Counted from the first letter of the stretch, positions 1-5,506 are shown. The stretch is DNA of 5,709 bases from Candidatus Omnitrophota bacterium (GCA_020632575.1 JACKFH010000095.1:1-5709), one strand, 5' to 3'. The notes: a model not told the origin generated them from the sequence alone. A program made the numbers and translations.

Positions 1-797
1 GGGTGATCCGGGGAGACGCCGGATTGGTCGAATAGATTCAGCAATTTCATGAGCATGGATTTCAAGTCGGAATCCAACCCTTGCCCCTGTAATACCTTCG
101 ATTCGAAGCCAAGAAGGAATTCTCGCAGACTTTGGATTCGCTCCTCCAAGCTGCCGCGAGGATTCCAGAAAAGGTTTCCCTTGAGCTGACTCAGAAGCTC
201 GCGAAGCTCCTCGGGCAATCCATCGTCGGAGGCGAGGAGTTGCTCGATTCCGGTCGCCAGTTTGCCGAGGATCTCGCCTAAGTCGCCACGTGCGCGAAGC
301 CTCTCCCGGACCGCCGCCAAAGTTTCGGCGGTGATTGGAACATTTCGAGCCAGAAGCAACGCCAAAACTGGAATTTGTTCTGGAGCCACCTGACCCAGGA
401 CAGTTTGGATCGCCTGCAATGTCTCGGCCTGAGCAGGCAATTGATTGGCCTGAAGGGCTTTTATCAGGGCCGGGGCCGAATCCAGAAGGACTGATGGACC
501 GCCCCCCGTGGGAAGTTGTGGGGTCGGGGCGCCTCCTTGGGGCTGTTGGGCCGGTTGGGTGTCGAGGAGGATTCGTCCCCCCTGGGAGCGTAGGGTCACC
601 AGTGTGCCAGGAGCGAGCGGCTCGGGGAGGACCAGAGGCAGTGTGGCCTGGCCCACCTGAATCGGAGTTTGGCCAGTCACTGTGGGGCGTTGGACCCGGC
701 CGGTTAGCTGCGCGCCATTCTCCAAACGACGCAAAATGCCTAGTGCGCCCGATTGGTTTTGTGCTAAGTCCGGAAGGGTGACAGGGATCGCTGGCAT
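1..797 (-). CDS. FliK-like flagellar hook-length control protein, partial (C-terminus beyond left edge)
   Basis: An uninterrupted minus-strand frame of 265 codons starts at an ATG at 797-795 and leaves the window without a stop. The upstream frame is closed by a TGA at 836-834, so this start or a TTG at 818 are the only near options. A weak purine-rich site (GCGGGAA) precedes the ATG. Residues about 26-80 alternate hydrophobic and polar residues with glycines (GAQLTGRV, LAPGTLVTLRSQGGRILLD), which suggests a small beta-barrel. Residues 81-104 form a Pro/Gln/Gly-rich linker. From 105 on the protein looks all-helical, with segments such as LARNVPITAETLAAVRERL. This layout of beta domain, low-complexity linker and helical repeats is typical of FliK-type proteins, which are exported and set flagellar hook length. 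The diagnostic C-terminal Flg_hook domain would lie outside the window, so the product is an inference. The gene is divergent from the carbamoyltransferase operon and probably functionally unrelated to it. Confidence 0.65.
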   Translation of the reverse strand, partial: MPAIPVTLPDLAQNQSGALGILRRLENGAQLTGRVQRPTVTGQTPIQVGQATLPLVLPEPLAPGTLVTLRSQGGRILLDTQPAQQPQGGAPTPQLPTGGGPSVLLDSAPALIKALQANQLPAQAETLQAIQTVLGQVAPEQIPVLALLLARNVPITAETLAAVRERLRARGDLGEILGKLATGIEQLLASDDGLPEELRELLSQLKGNLFWNPRGSLEERIQSLREFLLGFESKVLQGQGLDSDLKSMLMKLLNLFDQSGVSPDH

Positions 798-884
798 GAG
801 TTTCCCGCAACATAGCAAATTGGTGAAAGGCTTTCATCCTTGTTGTGGACGCAAAAGCCCCGTAGAATCCAAGATCCACAGTTG

Positions 885-913
885 TTGACATCGGGCGGAT
901 TCTCCCTTAGAAA
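885..913 (+). promoter_or_regulatory. Candidate sigma-70 promoter for the carbamoyltransferase operon
   Basis: A perfect TTGACA -35 (885-890) is followed after 17 bp by TAGAAA (908-913), which matches 4 of 6 bases of the -10 consensus. The predicted start near 920 leaves about 38 nt before the ATG at 958. The first gene of the operon has only a poor, distant Shine-Dalgarno sequence (AGGA around 938-941). Confidence 0.45.
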
Positions 914-932
914 ACTGTTGTGGCGTTAATGC

Positions 933-938
933 ATTATA
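933..938 (-). promoter_or_regulatory. Candidate -10 box for the leftward FliK-like gene
   Basis: Read on the minus strand, this is a perfect TATAAT. About 18 bp upstream (957-962) only a weak TTCATT -35 is present, with 3 of 6 consensus bases. Transcription would begin near 926 and leave a leader of about 130 nt before the ATG at 797. No convincing sigma-28 or sigma-54 motif was seen, although flagellar genes often use them. This is suggestive only. Confidence 0.3.
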
Positions 939-957
939 GGATATCTCTACAGATTAA

Positions 958-2778
958 ATGAAACCTTGGATTCTCGGCATCTCCGCTTACTACCACGATA
1001 GCGCGGCTTGTCTCCTACATGGGGATGAGATCGTCGCGGCCGCGCAGGAGGAGCGTTTCACCCGCAAGAAACACGACGCCGATTTTCCAACGCTGTCGAT
1101 CGAGTTCTGCCTGAAAGAGGCCGGCATTCAACCCCAGGACCTCGATCATGTGGTCTTTTACGAAAAACCCTTTGTCAAATTCGAGCGTATCCTGGAGACC
1201 TACCTGAGTCTGGCCCCCCGCGGGATCACCCAGTACCTGAAAGCGATCCCCCTTTGGTTGACTGAAAGGCTTTGGATGGGCGATGACATCGAAAAGAGGA
1301 TCCACGCCCACAAGGATGTCCTTTACGCGGAGCATCACGAATCTCACGCCGCCAGCGCCTTTTATCCCAGCCCCTTCGATGAAGCGGGAATTCTCACGGT
1401 GGATGGGGTCGGCGAGTGGTGCACAACCACCTTCGGGGTGGGCGAGGGGAATGACCTGCGATTGTTGAATGAGCTTCGTTTCCCGCACTCGCTCGGTCTG
1501 CTCTATTCGGCGTTCACTTATTACACCGGTTTCAAAGTCAATTCCGCCGAATACAAGGTCATGGGGCTGGCCCCCTATGGCGAGCCGAAATATGTCGATG
1601 TCATCTACGACGAGGTGATCGATGTCAAAGAGGATGGCTCCCTCTCGATGAACATGGATTATTTCGGTTATCTGACCGGCCTGAGGATGACCAATTCCAA
1701 ATTTGATAAGTTGATGGGCGGCCCTCCGAGGAAACAGGAATCGAAACTGACCCAGCGCGAAATGGACCTGGCGCGTTCGGTTCAAGTGGTCACCGAGGAG
1801 GTCATCCTCAAGATGGCCAACCATGTCCACCAGGTCACCGGGAAGAAGAATCTGTGCATGGCCGGAGGCGTGGCGCTCAATTGTGTCGCGAATGGCCGTC
1901 TACTTCGCGAGGGACCCTTCGAAAAAATCTGGATCCAACCGGCGGCAGGGGATGCCGGCGGCGCGGTCGGCGCGGCGTACGCGGTCTATTACCGGTATTT
2001 GAAGAACGAGCGGAAAGCCAAACCGACCGATTCGATGAAGGGTTCCTATGTCGGGTCCCACTACTCGGATGACGAGATCGAACAGTATCTGAAATCCGAG
2101 GGGGCGGTTTACACCAAGATCGAGGGGGACACATACCTCGATTCCGTGGTCGATCGCCTGGCCGACGAAAAAGTGATCGGTTGGTTCCAGGGTCGGATGG
2201 AATTCGGCCCACGCGCTCTTGGCGGACGCAGCATCATTGGCGACCCCAGGAGCCGAGAGATGCAGTCGGTCATGAACCTGAAAATCAAATACAGGGAGAG
2301 CTTCCGGCCCTTTGCGCCTTCGGTCCTCGAGGAGCACATGCCGGAAGTTTTCGAGATGGACAGCGAATCGCCCTATATGCTCCTGGTCGCGCCGGTCAAG
2401 GAGGAACGTCGGATTCCCATGACCGCGGAGCAGGAACAGCTTTTCGGCATCGAGAAACTGAATGTCCCGCGATCCGATGTCCCGGCGATCACCCATGTCG
2501 ATTACTCGGCGCGCATCCAATCGGTCAATGCCGAGCGGAATGGGCGTTATTATGAGCTGATCAAGAAGTTTTATGACAGAACCGGGTGCCCGCTGATTGT
2601 CAACACGAGTTTCAATGTCCGGGGCGAGCCGATTGTGGAGAGCCCTCGCGACGCTTACCGCTGTTTCATGAGGACCGAGATGGACACGCTCGCCATTGGG
2701 TCGTTTATCCTCGACAAAGCGGATCAACCCGAGTGGAAAGAAGACACCGACTGGCGCGAGGAGTTTGAACTCGACTGA
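958..2778 (+). CDS. O-carbamoyltransferase, NodU/CmcH/TobZ family (SxtI-like)
   Basis: The 606-residue protein is full length for this family. In characterised members (TobZ, NodU, CmcH), carbamoyl phosphate and ATP give a carbamoyl-adenylate in the Kae1-like N-terminal domain, and the carbamoyl group is then passed to a hydroxyl of a sugar or natural product. The N-terminal domain begins with ILGISAYYHDSAA (His13). It carries the metal-binding HxxxH (His126, His130 in HHESH), a VDGVGEW loop with Asp149, KVMGLAPYG (200-208), AGGVALNCVANG (302-313) and GDAGGAVG with Asp332. The C-terminal domain carries QGRMEFGPRALGGRS (411-425) and NTSFNVRGEP (549-558). The usual Asn of GPRALGNRS is Gly here (423). 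The start is fixed by family alignment, since the N-terminus matches the usual one at once, although the ribosome binding site is weak. Its stop overlaps the next start (TGATG), implying translational coupling to the SxtJ-like gene. The enzyme should be cytosolic. Its acceptor cannot be named, because no sugar, antibiotic or toxin pathway gene is visible nearby. Confidence 0.95.
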   Translation: MKPWILGISAYYHDSAACLLHGDEIVAAAQEERFTRKKHDADFPTLSIEFCLKEAGIQPQDLDHVVFYEKPFVKFERILETYLSLAPRGITQYLKAIPLWLTERLWMGDDIEKRIHAHKDVLYAEHHESHAASAFYPSPFDEAGILTVDGVGEWCTTTFGVGEGNDLRLLNELRFPHSLGLLYSAFTYYTGFKVNSAEYKVMGLAPYGEPKYVDVIYDEVIDVKEDGSLSMNMDYFGYLTGLRMTNSKFDKLMGGPPRKQESKLTQREMDLARSVQVVTEEVILKMANHVHQVTGKKNLCMAGGVALNCVANGRLLREGPFEKIWIQPAAGDAGGAVGAAYAVYYRYLKNERKAKPTDSMKGSYVGSHYSDDEIEQYLKSEGAVYTKIEGDTYLDSVVDRLADEKVIGWFQGRMEFGPRALGGRSIIGDPRSREMQSVMNLKIKYRESFRPFAPSVLEEHMPEVFEMDSESPYMLLVAPVKEERRIPMTAEQEQLFGIEKLNVPRSDVPAITHVDYSARIQSVNAERNGRYYELIKKFYDRTGCPLIVNTSFNVRGEPIVESPRDAYRCFMRTEMDTLAIGSFILDKADQPEWKEDTDWREEFELD

Positions 2779-3257
2779 TGCAGCCCCCGGCCTATACGCC
2801 CCCCACCCCCGATGAACTGAAAAAATTTGGGTTCACTGTCGGAGGAATCTTTTTCTTCCTCGGATCGGTGTTCCTGATCTTCTTTTTGTTCGTGAACCAA
2901 AAACACCCGATCAAAGCGGCCATTTTCCTCTCGATCGGCTGTTTTCTCATCCTGATGTCGGCGGTCCCGCCCCTGCGGACCAGCGGTCTGATGTTCGCGA
3001 TCCACAAGGGCTGGTTGAAACTGGCGGCCTTTCTGGCGCGGTATGTCGGGCACTATGTCGGGATGGCGATTTTCGGAATCCTATTTTTCCTCGTTTTCTT
3101 TCCGTTCGGATTCGTCGCGCGCCTGTTCGGGTTCGATCCTCTTGGCGTTCGAAGGTATCGACAGGCGGAAAGCTATTGGCATCCGCGTGAACGTGCGTTA
3201 ACCTCAGATCATTACGAAAGACAGTTTCCCATGGAGACGCCACACGATGAGCCGTAA
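2778..3257 (+). CDS. SxtJ-family membrane protein
   Basis: This 159-residue protein starts at an ATG that shares one base with the carbamoyltransferase stop codon (TGATG, 2776-2780). Three hydrophobic segments are visible, at about residues 18-39, 46-66 and 90-116. They are followed by a charged, probably cytosolic tail of about 40 residues containing RRYRQAESYW and YERQF. Length, topology and position directly after a NodU-type carbamoyltransferase match the SxtJ family, named after an uncharacterised gene next to the carbamoyltransferase sxtI in saxitoxin clusters and known to accompany such enzymes elsewhere. No catalytic motif is seen. An anchor or partner that recruits the enzyme to a membrane-bound substrate is a reasonable inference, not an established function. 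The 3' end overlaps the DUF5989 gene by 11 bases in another frame. I rely on recognition of the family pattern and synteny, not on a database search. Confidence 0.85.
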   Translation: MQPPAYTPPTPDELKKFGFTVGGIFFFLGSVFLIFFLFVNQKHPIKAAIFLSIGCFLILMSAVPPLRTSGLMFAIHKGWLKLAAFLARYVGHYVGMAIFGILFFLVFFPFGFVARLFGFDPLGVRRYRQAESYWHPRERALTSDHYERQFPMETPHDEP

Positions 3258-3408
3258 ATCGATTTTGACCGAATACTGGGAGTTCCTAAAATACCGGAAA
3301 AAATTCTGGCTCATGCCGATCGTGGTGATCCTCCTCTTCCTGGGAGTCCTCCTCGTCTTCGCCAACACCTCCAGCACGATCGCACCGTTTATTTACGTGT
3401 TGTTTTGA
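3247..3408 (+). CDS. DUF5989 family small membrane protein, copy 1 (SxtK-like)
   Basis: The reading frame ATG (3247) to TGA (3406-3408) encodes 53 residues and overlaps the last 11 bases of the SxtJ-like gene. GGAG at 3233-3236, 10 nt before the ATG, serves as ribosome binding site inside the upstream gene. The protein opens with a polar, aromatic N-terminus (MSRKSILTEYWEFLKYRKKFW), continues with one transmembrane helix at about 21-39, and ends in STIAPFIYVLF. This is the recognisable DUF5989 pattern, a family of about 50 residues found beside carbamoyltransferase and SxtJ genes and corresponding to sxtK of saxitoxin clusters. The basic KYRKKFW segment before the helix suggests an N-terminus-inside orientation. 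The molecular function is unknown. It ends the probable three-gene operon. A diverged second copy lies at 5154-5315. Confidence 0.88.
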   Translation: MSRKSILTEYWEFLKYRKKFWLMPIVVILLFLGVLLVFANTSSTIAPFIYVLF

Positions 3409-3419
3409 TCGGAAGAGAC

Positions 3420-3434
3420 GGAGGCACAGCCTCC
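3420..3434 (+). terminator. Small hairpin after the carbamoyltransferase operon
   Basis: GGAGGC (3420-3425) and GCCTCC (3429-3434) form a perfect 6-bp stem with an ACA loop, beginning 11 nt after the DUF5989 stop. No T-tract follows, so this is not a classical intrinsic terminator. It may protect the 3' end of the message or weakly attenuate transcription. It could equally regulate translation, because the stem contains a GGAGG and its complement ahead of the gene at 3456. Confidence 0.35.
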
Positions 3435-3455
3435 ATTCGGGGCTAAGACAATCAG

Positions 3456-3908
3456 ATGTTGATGCTTCCAAGCATTCTAATTGGCATCTGGAATACCCTC
3501 TTTCCGTTCGGGTGCCTTGTCGTTTGGGTAAGTCTTTTCAAGAAGAAACGTCCGGATGGCCGAGAGAATGGCATAGGCGTTCTCGCCGGACTCGGATTTG
3601 GGCTGGTTTCAGTCGCAGTTCTCTATTCAATCCAACATGCATCGAACGCAGAAATGGGAATCCTCTACGAGATGCTGATCACCCTAACTTGCTCGCCTGC
3701 CATGCTCTTTTCTTCCTTTGCGGGAAGTGATGATCCCGTCTTTCGTTTTACCTTCGTTATTCTGGAAATCTTAATAGGGGCGCTGGTCGGGTCGGCATCG
3801 TACTGGTGGTGGCGAAATGGATATCGGCAGCGACTTTTCGCCACAGGATTCTTCATTCTGACTCATTTAGGCCCGCACATTTACATCATGGTTTCCAGCG
3901 CAAACTGA
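3456..3908 (+). CDS. Hypothetical multi-span membrane protein
   Basis: This 150-residue frame has four to five hydrophobic stretches, at about residues 5-27, 40-59, 65-87, 97-117 and possibly 127-146. They are separated by short charged loops such as KKKRPDGRENG (29-39) and WWWRNGYRQR (117-126). I do not recognise a family and see no catalytic motif. The start is uncertain: ATGs at 3456 and 3462 both lack a good ribosome binding site, and an in-frame TAA at 3444-3446 closes the frame upstream. It lies 47 bp downstream of the DUF5989 gene on the same strand, so it could be read from the same message through the small hairpin. Its more A/T-rich wording differs from the carbamoyltransferase gene and suggests separate origin. 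The consistent membrane pattern over the whole length supports a real gene. Confidence 0.6.
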   Translation: MLMLPSILIGIWNTLFPFGCLVVWVSLFKKKRPDGRENGIGVLAGLGFGLVSVAVLYSIQHASNAEMGILYEMLITLTCSPAMLFSSFAGSDDPVFRFTFVILEILIGALVGSASYWWWRNGYRQRLFATGFFILTHLGPHIYIMVSSAN

Positions 3909-3926
3909 GGAGGAATCCCTTCCTCC
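3909..3926 (+). terminator. Hairpin immediately after the membrane-protein stop
   Basis: GGAGGAA (3909-3915) and TTCCTCC (3920-3926) form a perfect 7-bp stem with a TCCC tetraloop, starting at the base after the TGA. No run of T follows (GAAAGTTGTTG), so it is at best a weak or factor-assisted terminator. Its core matches the hairpin at 3420-3434. Confidence 0.4.
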
Positions 3927-3934
3927 GAAAGTTG

Positions 3935-3962
3935 TTGATCTCAGACTCCGCACCGGTACACT
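3935..3962 (+). promoter_or_regulatory. Candidate promoter giving a leaderless transcript
   Basis: TTGATC (3935-3940) and TACACT (3957-3962) are spaced by 16 bp and resemble sigma-70 -35 and -10 boxes. The -10 box ends only 6 bp before the ATG at 3969, so transcription would begin at or next to the start codon. This agrees with the lack of any Shine-Dalgarno sequence there. The match is moderate. Confidence 0.35.
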
Positions 3963-3968
3963 AATGCC

Positions 3969-4247
3969 ATGACCACCAAAGAAACCGCCATACGCGCCAT
4001 TGAGGATCTTCCCGAGGATTCCTCATGGGAGGAGATCCTGGAACGCATCCGATTCATTTCGAGTGTTCAACAGGGACTCGCCGAATTGGACGCCGGAAAG
4101 GGGGTTCCTGATGAGGACATCAAGAAGGAAATCTCCGAATGGCGGGAACTTCAATGCCACATGTCGGAGCGGGCCTCCGAACTTGGGATTAAAACCGAAG
4201 ACGATGTGGATCGCTTGATCCACGAATTTCGAACGAATTCGCGGTGA
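3969..4247 (+). CDS. Antitoxin-like protein without an adjacent toxin
   Basis: This 92-residue acidic protein is predicted to be mostly helical. Residues 1-60 follow the pattern of short antitoxins paired with RelE/ParE- or PIN-type toxins: a helix with AIEDLPEDSSWEEILERI, then VQQGLAELDAGKGVPDEDIKKEISEW, equivalent to the common 'LPdDatweDi...i..Gl.dieaGr.vsheev...l..W' layout. Many such proteins end at that Trp. Here about 30 more residues follow, including ASELGIKTEDDVDRLIHEFR, a segment that resembles the tail of other antitoxins. I know these patterns from the families and did not test them by search. The proteins normally neutralise and autoregulate with a toxin encoded just downstream. 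The next gene here is a membrane protein, and no toxin frame is present in the 28-bp gap. No ribosome binding site precedes the ATG. The gene may be an orphan regulator or a remnant. Confidence 0.65.
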   Translation: MTTKETAIRAIEDLPEDSSWEEILERIRFISSVQQGLAELDAGKGVPDEDIKKEISEWRELQCHMSERASELGIKTEDDVDRLIHEFRTNSR

Positions 4248-4275
4248 GTAAAATGGGGAAGAGTTAATTACGAAA

Positions 4276-4902
4276 ATGGAAGAGACAGATACAGTGACCA
4301 CTCGTACCGCCAAGTGGTTTGTTTTCTACGCACTCGCCGTCGGTTGGGGTGGATTCATCTGTTTAAACGCAGTCACCCATTCGGATCGATGGTTTTCGGG
4401 AGCCGCGTTCGAAAGTTTAATTGCCGCCCTTTGTGCCACGCCGTTGACGACCTTCTGGGTGCAATTGGTTCCGCATGTCCATGTCTTAAGAAAAGAGAGG
4501 GTTTACTCGCCCAGAGAAATTTGGTTGATCGTTCAGTCCTTTCAACTTTCTCAAGGGTTTCTGATCTCTGTGATCGCAATCCCTCGGCTTTCGGGCCTCA
4601 CAAAAGCGATCCTATTCTCCATTGTTGCATTCGCCATTTCCCTTCTTCTTGTACTTCCATTCCTCGGACGTTATCGGGTTGCGCTGATCTGCTCTGCTCT
4701 AACGCAGGGCGCCCTCCTCTTGGTCTATGCCTTCGCCGCATCTTTTGTCTTGTGGAGAAACCTGGATATCGGTGGATTGGCTTTCTATCTGGCATTTTGT
4801 GTGTTGATCTCGAGCGCAGTCTTGCTGGTCAACGGACTTGCCAATCGGCCCCGGCTGGAACGGATAACGAAGACTCCAGAGCAAACACCAATAAGAAACT
4901 GA
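4276..4902 (+). CDS. Hypothetical six-helix membrane protein
   Basis: This 208-residue frame contains about six hydrophobic segments, at residues 12-33, 45-66, 83-103, 109-130, 134-158 and 164-189. It has a short acidic N-terminus (MEETDTVTTR) and a charged C-terminal tail (RPRLERITKTPEQTPIRN). The only sizeable hydrophilic loop, about 67-82 (PHVHVLRKERVYSPRE), is basic and probably cytosolic. A GGGGAAGAG stretch at 4255-4263 lies about 12 nt before the ATG and can serve as ribosome binding site. I recognise no family. The gene follows the antitoxin-like gene by 28 bp on the same strand and overlaps the remnant at 4899 by four bases, so it sits between two antitoxin-like sequences. A membrane-acting toxin is conceivable from this position, but its length and number of helices argue for an ordinary integral membrane protein. 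Confidence 0.65.
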   Translation: MEETDTVTTRTAKWFVFYALAVGWGGFICLNAVTHSDRWFSGAAFESLIAALCATPLTTFWVQLVPHVHVLRKERVYSPREIWLIVQSFQLSQGFLISVIAIPRLSGLTKAILFSIVAFAISLLLVLPFLGRYRVALICSALTQGALLLVYAFAASFVLWRNLDIGGLAFYLAFCVLISSAVLLVNGLANRPRLERITKTPEQTPIRN

Positions 4903-5045
4903 AACCCATCGAAGAGAGTTCGATCTTTGAGGATCTAAAAGATCCGCAATTCGCGGCGGAATATCTGGAGGAAATGCTCCGGGAGGGTGACTTCCCGAGT
5001 TTTCTGATCGCTCTCCGAAATGTCGCCATAGTTCTAGGGCGTTAA
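4899..5045 (+). pseudogene. Truncated antitoxin remnant (COG3636/HigA-like N-terminal part)
   Basis: The frame ending at TAA 5043-5045 reads as a clear protein segment: KPIEESSIFEDLKDPQF, then AAEYLEEMLREGDFPSFLIALRNVA. This matches the conserved start of the helix-turn-helix addiction-module antidotes, whose pattern is 'L.DPe.AaaYL..aLeeGD...fl.ALr.Va.a.G'. In those proteins the DNA-binding helix-turn-helix follows this stretch directly. Here the frame stops after VAIVLGR, and no helix-turn-helix is found in any forward frame downstream. There is also no ATG at the expected start. A CTG at 4899 overlaps the preceding stop (CTGA), and AATAAGAAACTG just before it would read ATG-AAG-AAA-CTG with one G inserted. 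The simplest reading is a gene broken at both ends. A 48-residue peptide from the CTG, coupled to the upstream gene, is the alternative. The family call is from pattern memory. Confidence 0.5.
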
Positions 5046-5091
5046 ACCCTCCGCCTCGTTCACCCCACCTCAATCGACAAGAAAATAATCA

Positions 5092-5120
5092 TTGTCGCCT
5101 GTAGGGCGGTTCCGTATACT
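5092..5120 (+). promoter_or_regulatory. Promoter of the second DUF5989 gene
   Basis: TTGTCG (5092-5097) and TATACT (5115-5120) are spaced by the optimal 17 bp and match the sigma-70 consensus at 4 and 5 of 6 positions. The predicted start near 5127 leaves about 27 nt before the ATG, containing AGGAGG. A small inverted repeat, CGCC-N5-GGCG (5096-5108), overlaps the -35 edge and spacer and could be an operator, though it is short. This makes the second copy independently expressed. Confidence 0.5.
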
Positions 5121-5153
5121 TATTGGACCAAGCTTTCCAGGAGGATACACACG

Positions 5154-5315
5154 ATGAGTCGCCAAACCATCCTAACCGAATACTGGGAATTCCTGAAATA
5201 CCAGAAGAAATTCTGGCTCGTTCCGGTTGTGGCAATTCTTGTTTTCATGGGCGTTCTCTTGGCCTTCGCGACATCCTCGACCACGATTGCCCCATTCATA
5301 TACCCCCTCTTGTAG
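5154..5315 (+). CDS. DUF5989 family small membrane protein, copy 2 (stand-alone)
   Basis: ATG (5154) to TAG (5313-5315) encodes 53 residues, exactly the length of copy 1 at 3247-3408, with 39 of 53 identical residues and no gaps. Shared blocks include ILTEYWEFLKY, KKFWL, GVLL and TIAPFIY. One transmembrane helix spans about residues 21-39. A strong AGGAGG (5139-5144) precedes the ATG. The GGAG lies 10 nt from the ATG, as in copy 1, and CACACGATGAG around the start is identical in both. At DNA level 114 of 159 coding bases agree; about 20 codons differ synonymously and 14 change the residue. This points to an old duplication or separate acquisition kept under protein-level selection. Unlike copy 1, it has no carbamoyltransferase or SxtJ gene beside it in the window and has its own promoter. 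Its function is unknown. Confidence 0.88.
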   Translation: MSRQTILTEYWEFLKYQKKFWLVPVVAILVFMGVLLAFATSSTTIAPFIYPLL

Positions 5316-5490
5316 AGAGACATCGCCTCCAATTGCCATCTGTGGCGTCACTATACTGAGCGCGCATCGGACAAATCGTTTCCCACGGCTATTCGTTTGA
5401 ATTTTTCTACCAAGGGACACGGTCTTTGCCCCGCTCACCCTTCGCTTCCTGCCTTCGCGGGTGTATTCTCCCCCCTTCATTCATTTTTTT

Positions 5491-5498
5491 GGAGGAAG
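5491..5498 (+). promoter_or_regulatory. Strong ribosome binding site deciding the start at 5507
   Basis: GGAGGAAG lies 8-11 nt before ATG 5507, after a pyrimidine-rich stretch (5468-5490). It selects this ATG as the start of the partial gene at the right edge. Confidence 0.6.
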
Positions 5499-5506
5499 TT
5501 TTCATC

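Noticed and set aside
335..781. A 148-codon plus-strand open frame near the left edge
   Set aside because: It lies antisense inside the continuous minus-strand FliK-like frame. Its translation is Gly/Pro-rich without protein-like patterning, whereas the minus frame gives well-patterned strands and helices.
1015..1830. A 271-codon minus-strand open frame, with a 275-codon one at 1900-2727
   Set aside because: Both are antisense to the carbamoyltransferase, which is conserved over its full length. They arise from its codon bias and show no family pattern.
4314..4898. The upstream part of a 243-codon frame ending at 5045
   Set aside because: It is out of frame with the six-helix membrane protein at 4276-4902 and its translation is unpatterned and Cys/Arg/Ser-rich. 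Only its last 48 codons look like protein and are reported as the antitoxin remnant.
5333..5357. TTGCCA and TATACT as a promoter for the right-edge gene
   Set aside because: The spacer is only 13 bp, too short for a sigma-70 promoter, and no other -35 fits the TATACT.
5172..5480. A 102-codon minus-strand frame
   Set aside because: It is antisense to the second DUF5989 gene and the following intergenic region, with low-complexity charged translation and no ribosome binding site.
5436..5490. CACCC...GGGTG inverted repeat followed by a T-tract before the gene at 5507, considered as a terminator
   Set aside because: The stem is only 5 bp around an 18-nt loop, and the T-tract starts about 20 nt after it. 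The T-tract more likely belongs to the leader next to the GGAGG site.
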